DNA of 64,000 nucleotides from Bradyrhizobium genosp. SA-3 (GTDB lineage: Bacteria > Pseudomonadota > Alphaproteobacteria > Rhizobiales > Xanthobacteraceae): contig NZ_PSRT01000010.1 of assembly GCF_004212635.1 (NCBI RefSeq), positions 1 to 64,000 on the forward strand, read 5' to 3'. The first letter of the stretch is position 1. Each line of letters starts with the position of its first letter. The notes under the pieces are model-generated. The model was given only the letters and a program-made list of their open reading frames with translations. It made no database searches and had not been told where the DNA came from. The position numbers were made by a program, and so were the translations under genes. Positions 50,047 to 58,993 of the stretch are shown piece after piece.

Positions 50047-50118
50047 CTACGCGCGCACGCCTCCCCGGGCCCCGAAGGCCGTGGTGGTTTTGGTCGTGCG
50101 TTTCGTAGTCGTGAACAT
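50047..50118 (-). CDS. Threonine-rich leader peptide of the asd attenuator (candidate)
   Basis: A 23-codon frame, ATG 50118 to TAG 50047. It begins MFTTTKRTTKTTT, with eight Thr in the first 13 residues (ACG, ACT and ACC codons), then AFGARGGVRA. There is no ribosome-binding site, but the ATG is 8 bases after a -10-like hexamer, so the transcript may start at the AUG, as in the leaderless trpL of rhizobia. The codons for Thr3-5 (50104-50112) can pair over nine base pairs, with one bulge, with 50043-50052, which contains the stop codon. A terminator follows 30 bases later. Predicted role: ribosome stalling at low threonyl-tRNA prevents termination before asd. Confidence 0.7.
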   Translation of the reverse strand: MFTTTKRTTKTTTAFGARGGVRA

Positions 50119-50126
50119 GGGGGCGA

Positions 50127-50155
50127 CTTATGCGGGAGAGTCTTGCAGCCGTCAA
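50127..50155 (-). promoter_or_regulatory. Sigma-70-like promoter of the asd leader
   Basis: TTGACG (50155-50150) and CATAAG (50132-50127) are separated by exactly 17 bases on the minus strand. The predicted start is at or next to the leader ATG (50118). The -10 is imperfect. Confidence 0.55.
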
Positions 50156-50190
50156 TGGCTTTTCGCCCTGGTTGGTGCCGGGGCCTGTCG

Positions 50191-50793
50191 CTATTTGGCC
50201 CGTGCGCCCGGCGGCTCCAGGATGACCTCCTTGAGGTCGTCGCCGCTGATCACGACAATCGCGAAATTGAGCCGGCCGCGTTCGCGCACCAGCCCGCCGC
50301 TGATCGCCTTGCCCGAGGCCGCGCGTTCGGCGACGCGCACGGCATCCGCGAGGCGATGCCTGATCGCACCGAGCGCTGCGAGGTTGCTGCGGTCATCGAG
50401 GTCGAGCTCGGTGAGGGGGAGGGCGGCTTCGCCGCCGACGAGCTCACCGGTCGAAGCATTGATGGTGTGGCGCCAGATCCGGTCGTTGTGCAGGGTCTTC
50501 ACGCGGTAGACCGGCACACCGGAGGCTCCGTCAAAACTCACATCCGCCGTCGTGGCGCCGGCGTGCCGGCCTTCCGCGATTGCCATGGCCTGGCTGATCG
50601 AGATCGACGAGCTGCGAAAGCGCTCGATCTCGCGGCTGACTGCCTGGCGGTCCGCGTCGGCATCACTATCTGTGTCGCTGTGAAGCGCGGTCGGCGTGCC
50701 CGCGGTCACGATCGCCTGTGCCGGTGCGGCGAGGAGCAGCGCGGGCAAGGCGATCGCAAGCAGTTGCGAGGTCCATCGTTTGGCTGTCGTCAT
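50191..50793 (-). CDS. Exported PepSY-domain protein
   Basis: 200-residue periplasmic protein. Signal peptide (LLAIALPALLLAAPAQA), an acidic stretch (SDTDSDADADR), then two PepSY-like repeats: ISISQAMAIAEGRHAGA...VYRVKTL and LADAVRVAERAASGKAISGGLV...NFAIVVISGDDLKEVIL. PepSY domains are thought to inhibit proteases or sense ligands. A TetR-type operator lies 174 bases upstream of its start. Confidence 0.82.
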   Translation of the reverse strand: MTTAKRWTSQLLAIALPALLLAAPAQAIVTAGTPTALHSDTDSDADADRQAVSREIERFRSSSISISQAMAIAEGRHAGATTADVSFDGASGVPVYRVKTLHNDRIWRHTINASTGELVGGEAALPLTELDLDDRSNLAALGAIRHRLADAVRVAERAASGKAISGGLVRERGRLNFAIVVISGDDLKEVILEPPGARAK

Positions 50794-50966
50794 GCTCGAA
50801 ACCCTCGGGCCAGCGAGTGTGCCGGATGATCGTAAAGAATTCGCGGCCGACCTTGGGCATCGGTCGGCCGCGGAACGCCGAACCGGGCTGTACCCGACGC
50901 GACGATCGAAGCGGTACGGACCTCTTTGGGGCTGGTGAATAAAGCGGTCCGTCTCGCCTGGTAACT

Positions 50967-50985
50967 AAACCATACCGTATCGTTT
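50967..50985. promoter_or_regulatory. TetR-type operator, site 1
   Basis: AAACCATACCGTATCGTTT fits the symmetric pattern AAACnATACnGTATnGTTT at every specified position. It lies downstream of the TetR gene and upstream of the PepSY gene. Confidence 0.7.
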
Positions 50986-51046
50986 TGTTTTGGTCAATGG
51001 CAGGGCCGTGCTTCCCTGGGGGATAGATCGCGCGCTCACGGAATTG

Positions 51047-51826
51047 TCAGCGGGACGGGCGCCGCTGCGTGCCCTTTGCGGCGCTCTGGATGCGGTCGGC
51101 AGGTCCCAGCGCGCCGGCCAGGAACAGCTTGATCGCCGCCCGCATCCGCTTTTCCGCGGCCTTCATCTCGAGCGCCGTTCCGAACGTCGCCAGGCGGTGG
51201 GTGTGACCGACGACGACGTCGAGAAACACCTCGGCGGCAATGGTGGTGTCGTCGACATCGAGTGCGCCTTGCGCCACCAGATGGTCGAAGAAGCGCGCCG
51301 TGGTGGCGACGGCCTTGAGCCAACCTTCCTCCTTGCCGAGCTTGGCGACGTCAGGGAAGTTGATGGCCTGTGACGTCATCATGCGGCTGAAGGCGACGGC
51401 GTCGGGACCGCAGGTGAATGTCAACATCTCGCGCCCGATCTCGACCAGACGCTGCTCGACCGAGATGTTCGCGGCGCTGGAGAGCTGCGTCTCTGCCGCT
51501 GCCGACAGCGGCGCAAGCCAGCGCGCGATCTCGCGCCTCAGCACGGCCGCAAACAGGCCGCGCTTGTCGCCGTAGCGTGAATAGACGGTGGGCTTGCTGA
51601 CCCGCGCCGCTTCCGCGACCGCGTCGAGCGAGGTTGCGTCGAAACCGCGATCCAGGAACAGGCGCGTGGCGACCTCGATCAGCCGCTGATCACGCTCGAT
51701 GGCGGCGGTCTTCGTCGGCCGGCCGCCGCGTGATTTCGGGACCTCGCGCCGTGGCGCGGCAGTTCTTGTCTTGGTCGCAGTCAATCCCATGCCCAATGAT
51801 TCCTGCGCGGTCGTGATATCAGTCAT
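51047..51826 (-). CDS. TetR/AcrR-family transcriptional regulator
   Basis: 259-residue repressor-type protein. The helix-turn-helix (LIEVATRLFLDRGFDATSLDAVAEAARVSKPTVYSRYGDKRG, read in blocks) is at about residues 48-90 and is classic TetR. The C-terminal domain is of the AefR/TetR_C type. The N-terminus has a long basic tail (KTRTAAPRREVPKSRGGRPTK). ATG 51826 was chosen; TTG/GTG starts are possible. It is 100 bases downstream of the patatin gene on the same strand, and the two operator copies lie on either side of the pair. Confidence 0.9.
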   Translation of the reverse strand: MTDITTAQESLGMGLTATKTRTAAPRREVPKSRGGRPTKTAAIERDQRLIEVATRLFLDRGFDATSLDAVAEAARVSKPTVYSRYGDKRGLFAAVLRREIARWLAPLSAAAETQLSSAANISVEQRLVEIGREMLTFTCGPDAVAFSRMMTSQAINFPDVAKLGKEEGWLKAVATTARFFDHLVAQGALDVDDTTIAAEVFLDVVVGHTHRLATFGTALEMKAAEKRMRAAIKLFLAGALGPADRIQSAAKGTQRRPSR

Positions 51827-51925
51827 TCGCTCTATATCGCGCAGGAGCGGGGGCGTCATCGCGAATCTGGCCGAATTGGCCGTATCGTCAACGGTTTCCG
51901 TATGGCCTCGTTCCGTCACGAGGGA

Positions 51926-53098
51926 TCACGGAAGCGTCGATGTCCAGGCCTGGCCGGACGCTGCCTTGTCATAGCCGTACTGATACAGTGCCCGCATATA
52001 GGCAGTATCGAACCCTTCCGAGGGCGCCGCCGGATAGTCGCGCGCGATGTAGGAGAGATGGAAGCCCAGGCGGTTGCGTTTGGCGAAATCATAGGTCGAG
52101 AAGATGATCGAGCGCGTCTGCGACTGGGTGATCGACGACAGGCTGCGCGAGGCGACGTCGATGGTGCTGTTGGAGACGAGCTCGAAATTGCGTTCGATCT
52201 TCTTGTTGACGAGAATGTAGATGTCCATCTTCGCGTTGTCCGGCAGGCGGCTGCCCTGGAAGAGCAGGGCTTCCGGCAGCGTCAGCACCGGCGCCGTCAC
52301 GCCGCCATCGACATGCATCTCCTGAAACCTGCGGCCCAGGCCTTCGGCGTCGATCATGATCGGTGGAAACACCAGGGGAATGCTGGCGGAAGCCGCCATC
52401 ACGTCGCGAAATAGTTTTAGCGCCTCGGGCGTTCCGACCGCGGCGATCTTGCCCATGTCCCAGATCGCGGTGCGCTGAGTGTCGAGATCGGTCGTCACCA
52501 CCAACAGCTTCCGGCCCTTGGCATTCTCGCGCGCGACTTGCGCCATGATCTCGGGTCCGACATAGCGGGCGACGAGCTCGCGCAGCCGCGTGTTGCCGAA
52601 CAGGCCGGATCCGAACAGCACGCGCATGATGCTGGGATCGTTCAGCAGGCTCTCGGCGATGCCGCTGGTGTAGACCTCCTTCAACGTGTCGTCATATTGC
52701 GAGCCGAGGAACGCAAACGGCGCGATCAGGCCGCCGGTGCTGACACCCGAGACGACCGAGAAGGTCGGACGGGTTCTGGCCGCGGTCCAGCCGTTCAGCA
52801 CGCCGACGCCATAGGCCCCGTCGGCGCCGCCGCCCGACAGTGCCAGATAGGATTTCGTCGCGGTGCTGTTGTCCTTCTCGAAGCTGAATTTCGTGACGGG
52901 CTCGTCGGCGTAGCGCCGGAGGCCATCGAGATCGAGCACACGCGATGTGCTGGCTTCAGCGGCCGTATAGGGCGTACGGGGCAGGGATGTGCAGGCACCG
53001 AGCGCCAGGCTGCACGTCAGGACCAGGACGGCGCCTATTCGCCTTATCCAGCCATGCGAACGGCCGGACATTTCAGTCGAACTTGAATGGTAAGGCAT
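51926..53098 (-). CDS. Patatin-like phospholipase lipoprotein
   Basis: 390-residue predicted lipoprotein (signal ending LALGACTS, Cys36). The patatin dyad is complete: oxyanion GGGADGAYGVG, nucleophile Ser120 in GVSTGG, and Asp in MHVDGGVTAPV. It would hydrolyse acyl esters of phospholipids at the cell envelope. The start could also be the Met at residue 10. A TetR-type operator lies 75 bases upstream, and the regulator gene follows, suggesting a self-regulated operon. Confidence 0.92.
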   Translation of the reverse strand: MPYHSSSTEMSGRSHGWIRRIGAVLVLTCSLALGACTSLPRTPYTAAEASTSRVLDLDGLRRYADEPVTKFSFEKDNSTATKSYLALSGGGADGAYGVGVLNGWTAARTRPTFSVVSGVSTGGLIAPFAFLGSQYDDTLKEVYTSGIAESLLNDPSIMRVLFGSGLFGNTRLRELVARYVGPEIMAQVARENAKGRKLLVVTTDLDTQRTAIWDMGKIAAVGTPEALKLFRDVMAASASIPLVFPPIMIDAEGLGRRFQEMHVDGGVTAPVLTLPEALLFQGSRLPDNAKMDIYILVNKKIERNFELVSNSTIDVASRSLSSITQSQTRSIIFSTYDFAKRNRLGFHLSYIARDYPAAPSEGFDTAYMRALYQYGYDKAASGQAWTSTLP

Positions 53099-53172
53099 CG
53101 TCGGTGGCTGGCGATCACGCTTGCACCGCCGCCGGCAGATCCGCCGCGGCATCTCGTCCAGCCCCGAGGCTA

Positions 53173-53191
53173 AAACTACACGGTATCGTTT
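53173..53191. promoter_or_regulatory. TetR-type operator, site 2
   Basis: AAACTACACGGTATCGTTT differs from AAACnATACnGTATnGTTT at one position, and the next bases (TGTTT) also match site 1. It is 75 bases upstream of the patatin start and 124 bases upstream of tgt. Confidence 0.7.
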
Positions 53192-53314
53192 TGTTTAACA
53201 AGGGAGACAGGCCCCCATATCCGCACCAATTGTGTCCCAGTCTGAGGCACAAGCCAGCCTCGGCGTGGTTCGCGCGGGTTGATCGGCCTCCTCCGACACG
53301 CAATAAGCACCGCC

Positions 53315-54460
53315 ATGAATCCCGACAATGATCTTCCCAATCACTTTGAATTGCTCGCCACCGATGGCGCCGCGCGCACCGGGCGCCTGACCACGCCGCA
53401 TGGCGTGGTCAGAACGCCGGCCTTCATGCCGGTCGGCACCGCGGGCGCCATGAAGGGCATGCACTGGCGCGAGGTGCGCGACGCTGGCGCCGACATCGTG
53501 CTCGGCAACACCTATCATCTGATGCTGCGCCCCGGCGCCGAGCGGATTGCGGCGCTTGGCGGCTTGCAGACATTCACCGGCTGGAACGGGCCAATGCTGA
53601 CGGATTCCGGCGGCTTCCAGGTGATGTCGCTGGCGGATCTGCGCAAGGTCAGCGAGCACGCCGTCACCTTCCGCTCGCATATCGACGGCGCCAAGGTCGA
53701 GCTGTCGCCGGAGCGCTCGATCGAGGTGCAGCGCTTCCTCGGCTCCGACATCGCCATGCAGATGGACGAATGCGTGCGGCTACCGGCCGAGCGTGACGAC
53801 ATCGAGCGGGCGATGCGCCTGTCGCTGCGCTGGGCCGAGCGCAGCAAGCGGGCCTTCGCGAGCGCGTCCGCCGGTTACATGCTGTTCGGCATCGTGCAGG
53901 GTGGCGACGTGCCGCAGCTTCGCCATGCCAGCGCGCAAGGCCTGGTCGAGATCGGCTTCCACGGCTATGCGATCGGCGGCCTTGCCGTCGGCGAGCCGCA
54001 GGCGGTGATGCTGGCGATGATTGACGAGACCTCACCATTGCTGCCGAGAGAGCGGCCGCGTTACCTCATGGGCGTCGGCACGCCCGACGACATCCTCGAG
54101 GCAGTCAAGCGCGGCGTCGACATGTTCGATTGCGTGATGCCGACGCGCAATGGCCGTCACGGCGTCGCCTTCACGCGCTTCGGCCAGGTCAATTTGCGCA
54201 ACGCGCGCCACGCCAACGATCCGCGTCCGCTCGATGAAGAGAGTTCATGGCCGTCGACGCGCAGCTGCGCGCGCGCCTATCTGCATCATCTCGTCAAGGC
54301 AGGCGAGACGCTGGGGGCGATGCTGCTGTCCGAGATCAATGTCGCTTACTACCAGTCCCTGATGCAGGGCATCAGGGACGCGGTCGCACAGGGAAGGTTC
54401 GAGGAGTTCTATCAGCGTACGCGCGAGGACTGGACGAGGGGCGACATCGCCCCGCGCTAG
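53315..54460 (+). CDS. tgt: Queuine tRNA-ribosyltransferase (zinc ligands absent)
   Basis: 381-residue TIM-barrel enzyme exchanging guanine for preQ1 at the wobble base of GUN tRNAs. Catalytic blocks are intact: [27 protein letters not shown], and the nucleophile Asp in [15 protein letters not shown]. The zinc region aligned with E. coli ECDCYTC reads ESSWPST, and the later His is Ile ([10 protein letters not shown]), so no C-x-C-x2-C-His site remains. ATG 53315 gives normal length. In relatives tgt often follows queA directly; here 4.5 kb intervene. Confidence 0.95.
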   Translation: MNPDNDLPNHFELLATDGAARTGRLTTPHGVVRTPAFMPVGTAGAMKGMHWREVRDAGADIVLGNTYHLMLRPGAERIAALGGLQTFTGWNGPMLTDSGGFQVMSLADLRKVSEHAVTFRSHIDGAKVELSPERSIEVQRFLGSDIAMQMDECVRLPAERDDIERAMRLSLRWAERSKRAFASASAGYMLFGIVQGGDVPQLRHASAQGLVEIGFHGYAIGGLAVGEPQAVMLAMIDETSPLLPRERPRYLMGVGTPDDILEAVKRGVDMFDCVMPTRNGRHGVAFTRFGQVNLRNARHANDPRPLDEESSWPSTRSCARAYLHHLVKAGETLGAMLLSEINVAYYQSLMQGIRDAVAQGRFEEFYQRTREDWTRGDIAPR

Positions 54461-54461
54461 A

Positions 54462-54680
54462 TTAATTGCAGACGAAGCGCTGCTTGACGGCATGCTTGGT
54501 CACGAAGCCATAGCCGCAATTGTCGCAGGTCCAGAGATAGCTGATCACTTGGTCGGAGACGTAGGCAGATGCTTCGGCGGCGACCATGGAGTCGGCGCAG
54601 ACCGGACAGGTAGGCAACTCGCTGCAACGCGGATAGCGGTTCAGCGCGACGGTCGACAACACTTCAGCAACTGCTGACAT
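54462..54680 (-). CDS. Small zinc-ribbon-like protein
   Basis: 72-residue protein with two Cys pairs, CPVCADS (about residues 25-28) and CDNCGYG (about 52-55), plus a final Cys (FVCN). This is a rubredoxin-like or zinc-ribbon layout. Function is unknown. It is convergent with tgt, with one base between stops. Confidence 0.72.
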   Translation of the reverse strand: MSAVAEVLSTVALNRYPRCSELPTCPVCADSMVAAEASAYVSDQVISYLWTCDNCGYGFVTKHAVKQRFVCN

Positions 54681-54899
54681 CGTGGTGACCTCCCTGCTTT
54701 GAAACCTAAGTCTAACATAAGCAGAATCAGTTGACGAGGTCGCAACACAAATGCGTTGGTTTTCTGATATTTGCAGCTCACGCGATTTTGCGATGCAGCG
54801 TATTTAACATGTGCCGCATTGTCGCTTGCGTGTCGGCGCAAGCTGTCTGTAACTGCGCGAGAGCCGTGAAGCGCAGATTGTTGCCACAGGGAGTTCATC

Positions 54900-55877
<978 letters not shown>

Positions 55878-55880
55878 GAC

Positions 55881-56123
55881 ATGGCGGATCAACCGAGACG
55901 GCCGCGTACGCTGGGCGATGCCAGGACGGAAGCCGAGGCGGCGTTCAAGAAGGTGACGGCCAAGGTCGCCGTGGCGCCGCCCAAGCAAACCGCCGTTCCC
56001 GGCGTCAAGGAACAGGTCACACTGCGGATCGACCAGGACGTGCTGGAGTTCTTCCAGGAGGGCGGGCCGGGCTGGCAGGACCGCATCAACGAGGCGCTGC
56101 GGAAGGCTGCGGGGAAGTCGTAG
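55881..56123 (+). CDS. BrnA-type antitoxin, orphan
   Basis: 80-residue protein whose C-terminal half carries the BrnA signature VTLRIDQDVLEFFQEGGPGWQDRINEALRKAA, a ribbon-helix-helix-like fold (given here in blocks: VTLRIDQDVLEFF, GPGWQDRINEALR). BrnA pairs with BrnT ribonuclease, but no brnT is present upstream. It begins 3 bases after cysK, so it may have been captured as a regulator or be a remnant of a lost module. Confidence 0.82.
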   Translation: MADQPRRPRTLGDARTEAEAAFKKVTAKVAVAPPKQTAVPGVKEQVTLRIDQDVLEFFQEGGPGWQDRINEALRKAAGKS

Positions 56124-56130
56124 CCAACGT

Positions 56131-56253
56131 CGTCATTGCGAGCCAACGGGTCCGCGCGAAGCGCGGCCCGATGACAGGCTCCGCGAAGCAATCCAGAATC
56201 TTTCCACGGTGACAGTCTGGATTGCTTCGTCGCAAGGGCTCCTCGCAATGACG
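56131..56253. repeat. Extragenic palindrome, family A copy 2
   Basis: Outer arms CGTCATTGCGAG and CTCGCAATGACG, inner arms GAAGCAATCCAGA and TCTGGATTGCTTC around CTTTCCACGGTG. Compared with copy 1 it has an extra GC-rich segment (GCGCGAAGCGCGG) between the left arms. Confidence 0.92.
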
Positions 56254-56282
56254 GAGCGTGCTGCGACACCGTCGTACCAAAG

Positions 56283-56313
56283 AAGGAAAAAGCCCGGCGC
56301 GAGCCGGGCTTTT
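56283..56313 (-). terminator. Intrinsic terminator of the caspase-like gene
   Basis: AAAAGCCCGGC (56288-56298) and GCCGGGCTTTT (56303-56313) form an 11-bp stem. The minus strand runs into TTTTTCC after it, and the plus strand into TTTTG, so it may be bidirectional. Confidence 0.85.
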
Positions 56314-56335
56314 GTTTTGAAGCTGGCGTCCTGCC

Positions 56336-57766
56336 TCAGCGGCGGAACATGCCGCCCATCATACCGCCGACGACGCCGCCCACGAAGGCCGCGCCGGCAG
56401 CATCGCCGGGGTTGCTGCGCTGGGGAGCCGGTGCCGGCGCGCTGCTGGGTGCAGGGGCGCTGGCACGCCGAGCCGCTTTCTGGCTGCTATCGCTGGCGGT
56501 CGGCGGTGCGGCCACGATCTCCGAGAGCAGGGCCTTGTGCTGGTGCTTATTGAGGTAGCCGGACGAAGGATAGCCGCGCGCGGCCTGCCAGCGCTTGAGC
56601 ACGGCGCGGGTCTCGTCGCTGAACACGCCGGTCTGCTTGGTGTCGAAGCCGAGGCCGGTGAGGCGACGCTGCACGTCGCGGCGCTGGTTCTTGTCGAGGC
56701 CGATCTGGTCTTCGGTGAGCTGAGTGGCCTCGTCGGTAAAGGTCGCGGGATCGATGCCAGCGTTGAGCGTGCGGGTCGCGGTCGAGGGGCCGCTCTTGAT
56801 CGCCGCGAGGCGTGCCAGCGCCAGCGCCTTGAACTGACCGTTCGGATAGGCGGCGAGATAGGCGTTGAGCTCTTCCGGCTTGTTGGACTCCTTCACCGAG
56901 CGCCAATATTCGAGTTCGACACCGTCCGAGCCGCCGCCGGTTGCCGCCGGCACGGTGCCGGCCGCGGTCGGCGCCGCGTTGGCGACCTGCGTTGCCGGGG
57001 CCTGGTTGAGGTAGACCGAGCCGGTCAGGTTGGTGTGGCCCCAGGGCAGTTGGCCCTTGCGGGTCTCTTCATTGACCTGGGCGCGCACCGACGTCATCGC
57101 CTGCTGAATCTCGACGCCGGGCTTGGTGATGTTGTCGATCAGCGCACGGGTGAACGGGCTGTTGTTGCCCTCCTGGCCGTCGAGCGCGGTCTGGCCAGGG
57201 CCGGTGGCGAACGCGATCAGCGTGCCTTCGCCGGACTTCATCTCGGCGAGACCGCTCTGGACGTTGACGCTGCGCGTCGCCGAGTTCGACTTGATCTTGG
57301 CGGCGAACGGATTGTCGCGGCAGGCATCGAGGAAGACGAGCTTGACCTTGGCATCGCCCATGGTCTGCTCGAGCGTCAGGTCGATGTTAATGGCGGCCCC
57401 CAGCTTGACGTCCATCTCCGACTTGATGTCGGCGTCGACAGGCAGGAGATAGTTGGTGCCGCTGACGGCAATGCCGTGGCCGGCATAATAGAACAGCGCG
57501 ATGTCGGAGCCCTGCGCCTTGCGGCCGAAATCGAGCAGCTTCTCCGTCATCTGGTCGCGGCTGAGATTGGACCCTTCGATCACCTCGAAGCCGACATTGC
57601 GCAGCGTCGCCGCCATCGCCTTGGCGTCGATCGGCGGGTTCGGCAATTGCGCGACGTTCTTGTAGGAGCCGTTGCCGACGACGAAGGCGACGCGGCGGTC
57701 AGCCTTCGCAGCACTGATCGACAGTGCCATGCACATCAGCGAAGCGAGGAGGGTGAGATAGCGCAT
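56336..57766 (-). CDS. Secreted caspase-family (orthocaspase) protease with peptidoglycan-binding-like domain
   Basis: 476-residue exported protein: signal peptide (LTLLASLMCMALSISAAKA), peptidase C14 domain with catalytic His97 (YYAGHGIA) and Cys149 (FLDACRDNPF), a linker rich in Ala/Thr/Pro, a stretch (ELEYWRSVKESNKPEELNAYL) common in such proteins, then a PG_binding_1-like module (RRDVQRRLTGLGFDTKQTG). The C-terminus is Gly/Met-rich (VGGVVGGMMGGMF). Substrate is unknown; orthocaspases usually cut after Arg or Lys. A Crp-like site lies 150 bases upstream. Confidence 0.93.
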   Translation of the reverse strand: MRYLTLLASLMCMALSISAAKADRRVAFVVGNGSYKNVAQLPNPPIDAKAMAATLRNVGFEVIEGSNLSRDQMTEKLLDFGRKAQGSDIALFYYAGHGIAVSGTNYLLPVDADIKSEMDVKLGAAINIDLTLEQTMGDAKVKLVFLDACRDNPFAAKIKSNSATRSVNVQSGLAEMKSGEGTLIAFATGPGQTALDGQEGNNSPFTRALIDNITKPGVEIQQAMTSVRAQVNEETRKGQLPWGHTNLTGSVYLNQAPATQVANAAPTAAGTVPAATGGGSDGVELEYWRSVKESNKPEELNAYLAAYPNGQFKALALARLAAIKSGPSTATRTLNAGIDPATFTDEATQLTEDQIGLDKNQRRDVQRRLTGLGFDTKQTGVFSDETRAVLKRWQAARGYPSSGYLNKHQHKALLSEIVAAPPTASDSSQKAARRASAPAPSSAPAPAPQRSNPGDAAGAAFVGGVVGGMMGGMFRR

Positions 57767-57915
57767 TCTGAAATCCCCCAGAATCGAATTGCAGGCAGCA
57801 ACAAATTGGCAACGAACCTACACGAAGTGCCCGACTTCGCGCCACCAAAACGGCGGTCCGCTGCGTTCAACCCGCTGCTGTGTGGCCGAATGTGCACGAT
57901 GGAATGCTTCCCCAA

Positions 57916-57931
57916 CGTGATCCAAATCACA
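57916..57931. promoter_or_regulatory. Crp/Fnr-family operator-like palindrome
   Basis: CGTGATCCAAATCACA fits TGTGA-N6-TCACA at all but the first base and resembles the FNR/FixK core TTGAT-N4-ATCAA. It lies 150 bases upstream of the caspase-like gene and 38 bases beyond the DMT transporter stop. Confidence 0.45.
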
Positions 57932-57968
57932 CGGCCACTTCGTTTTGTCGCGCGAGGTGGCGCGAGGT

Positions 57969-58844
57969 TCACTGCGCGCGGGCAGGAACCGCTGATGGCG
58001 GCCTTAAATTGAGGAGATTGCCGCACAGGATCAGCGCCGCGCCCAGTACGGTCCAGGTGTCGAGGCGCTCCGAATATAACAGCCAGCCGACGGTTGCCGT
58101 GAGCGGAACCCGCAGGAAGTCCATCGGCACCACGATGGTCGCATCCGCGTACCGGAGCGCACTAGCAAGACAGTAGTGCGAGAATGTGCCGCAGACCCCG
58201 ATGACGAAGAGCCAACCCCACATGGAGGCTGACGGCCATGTCCAGACGTACAGCGTAGGTAGCAGGCCGATGACCATCTGTACGACGATCATCCAGAATA
58301 GGATCGACAATGCGCTTTCGGTCCGGGTCAGCGACTTCGCCAATATCATGGAGGTGCTGAAGCCAATCGCGGCCCCAAGCGCGATCAGCTGGCCCGGATT
58401 GATCTCGCCGGTGGCGGGCCGTACGATCACGACGACGCCGACGATGCCGAGTACGACGGCGGCGATCTTCCAGACGGTCATGCGCTCGGACAGGAAAGTT
58501 GCGGCCAGCAGTGCCGTCCAGATCGGCATGGTGAATTCGATCGCGACGACCTGGCCGATCCCGATCAGCGCCAGCGCGTAGAACCAGCCGAGCTGCGCGA
58601 AATAGTGGACTCCGTTGCGCGCGAGGTGCTGGGGCAGGCGTTTGGTCGCGACCGCCTTGAAGCCGCCGGCGCGGTAGATGATCGGCAGAAGCAGAAACAA
58701 CCCGATCACAGATCGCACTTCCATAATTTCGAAGACGTTGAGCTCGCTCGTGGTCTCGCGGCCGGCAACCGCCATGACCAGCATCAGCGCGAGCCAGCCG
58801 GCCATCCAAAGTGCAGCCATCGATTTGGACGGTGTCGCGGTCAT
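57969..58844 (-). CDS. DMT-family (EamA) transporter
   Basis: 291-residue inner-membrane protein with ten helices in two EamA halves (ALLAATFLSERMTVWKIAAVVLG and LTATVGWLLYSERLDTWTVLGAALI carry the family's E-R/W signature). Such proteins export metabolites or amino acids; the substrate is unknown. It is divergent from the RidA gene. Confidence 0.92.
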   Translation of the reverse strand: MTATPSKSMAALWMAGWLALMLVMAVAGRETTSELNVFEIMEVRSVIGLFLLLPIIYRAGGFKAVATKRLPQHLARNGVHYFAQLGWFYALALIGIGQVVAIEFTMPIWTALLAATFLSERMTVWKIAAVVLGIVGVVVIVRPATGEINPGQLIALGAAIGFSTSMILAKSLTRTESALSILFWMIVVQMVIGLLPTLYVWTWPSASMWGWLFVIGVCGTFSHYCLASALRYADATIVVPMDFLRVPLTATVGWLLYSERLDTWTVLGAALILCGNLLNLRPPSAVPARAQ

Positions 58845-58993
58845 AGGTGTGAGTGCGGGAAATCGTGCCTGAGGGGAAAGCCGGTATCAGCGACATCGCT
58901 GCCGTTTGCAACGGTCAAATCTGCGGATGCAGGGATGCAGCCCGGTGTGCTAAGGCGTCAGCGAACAACGAAAAAATCGGGAGGTCTTCGCTC

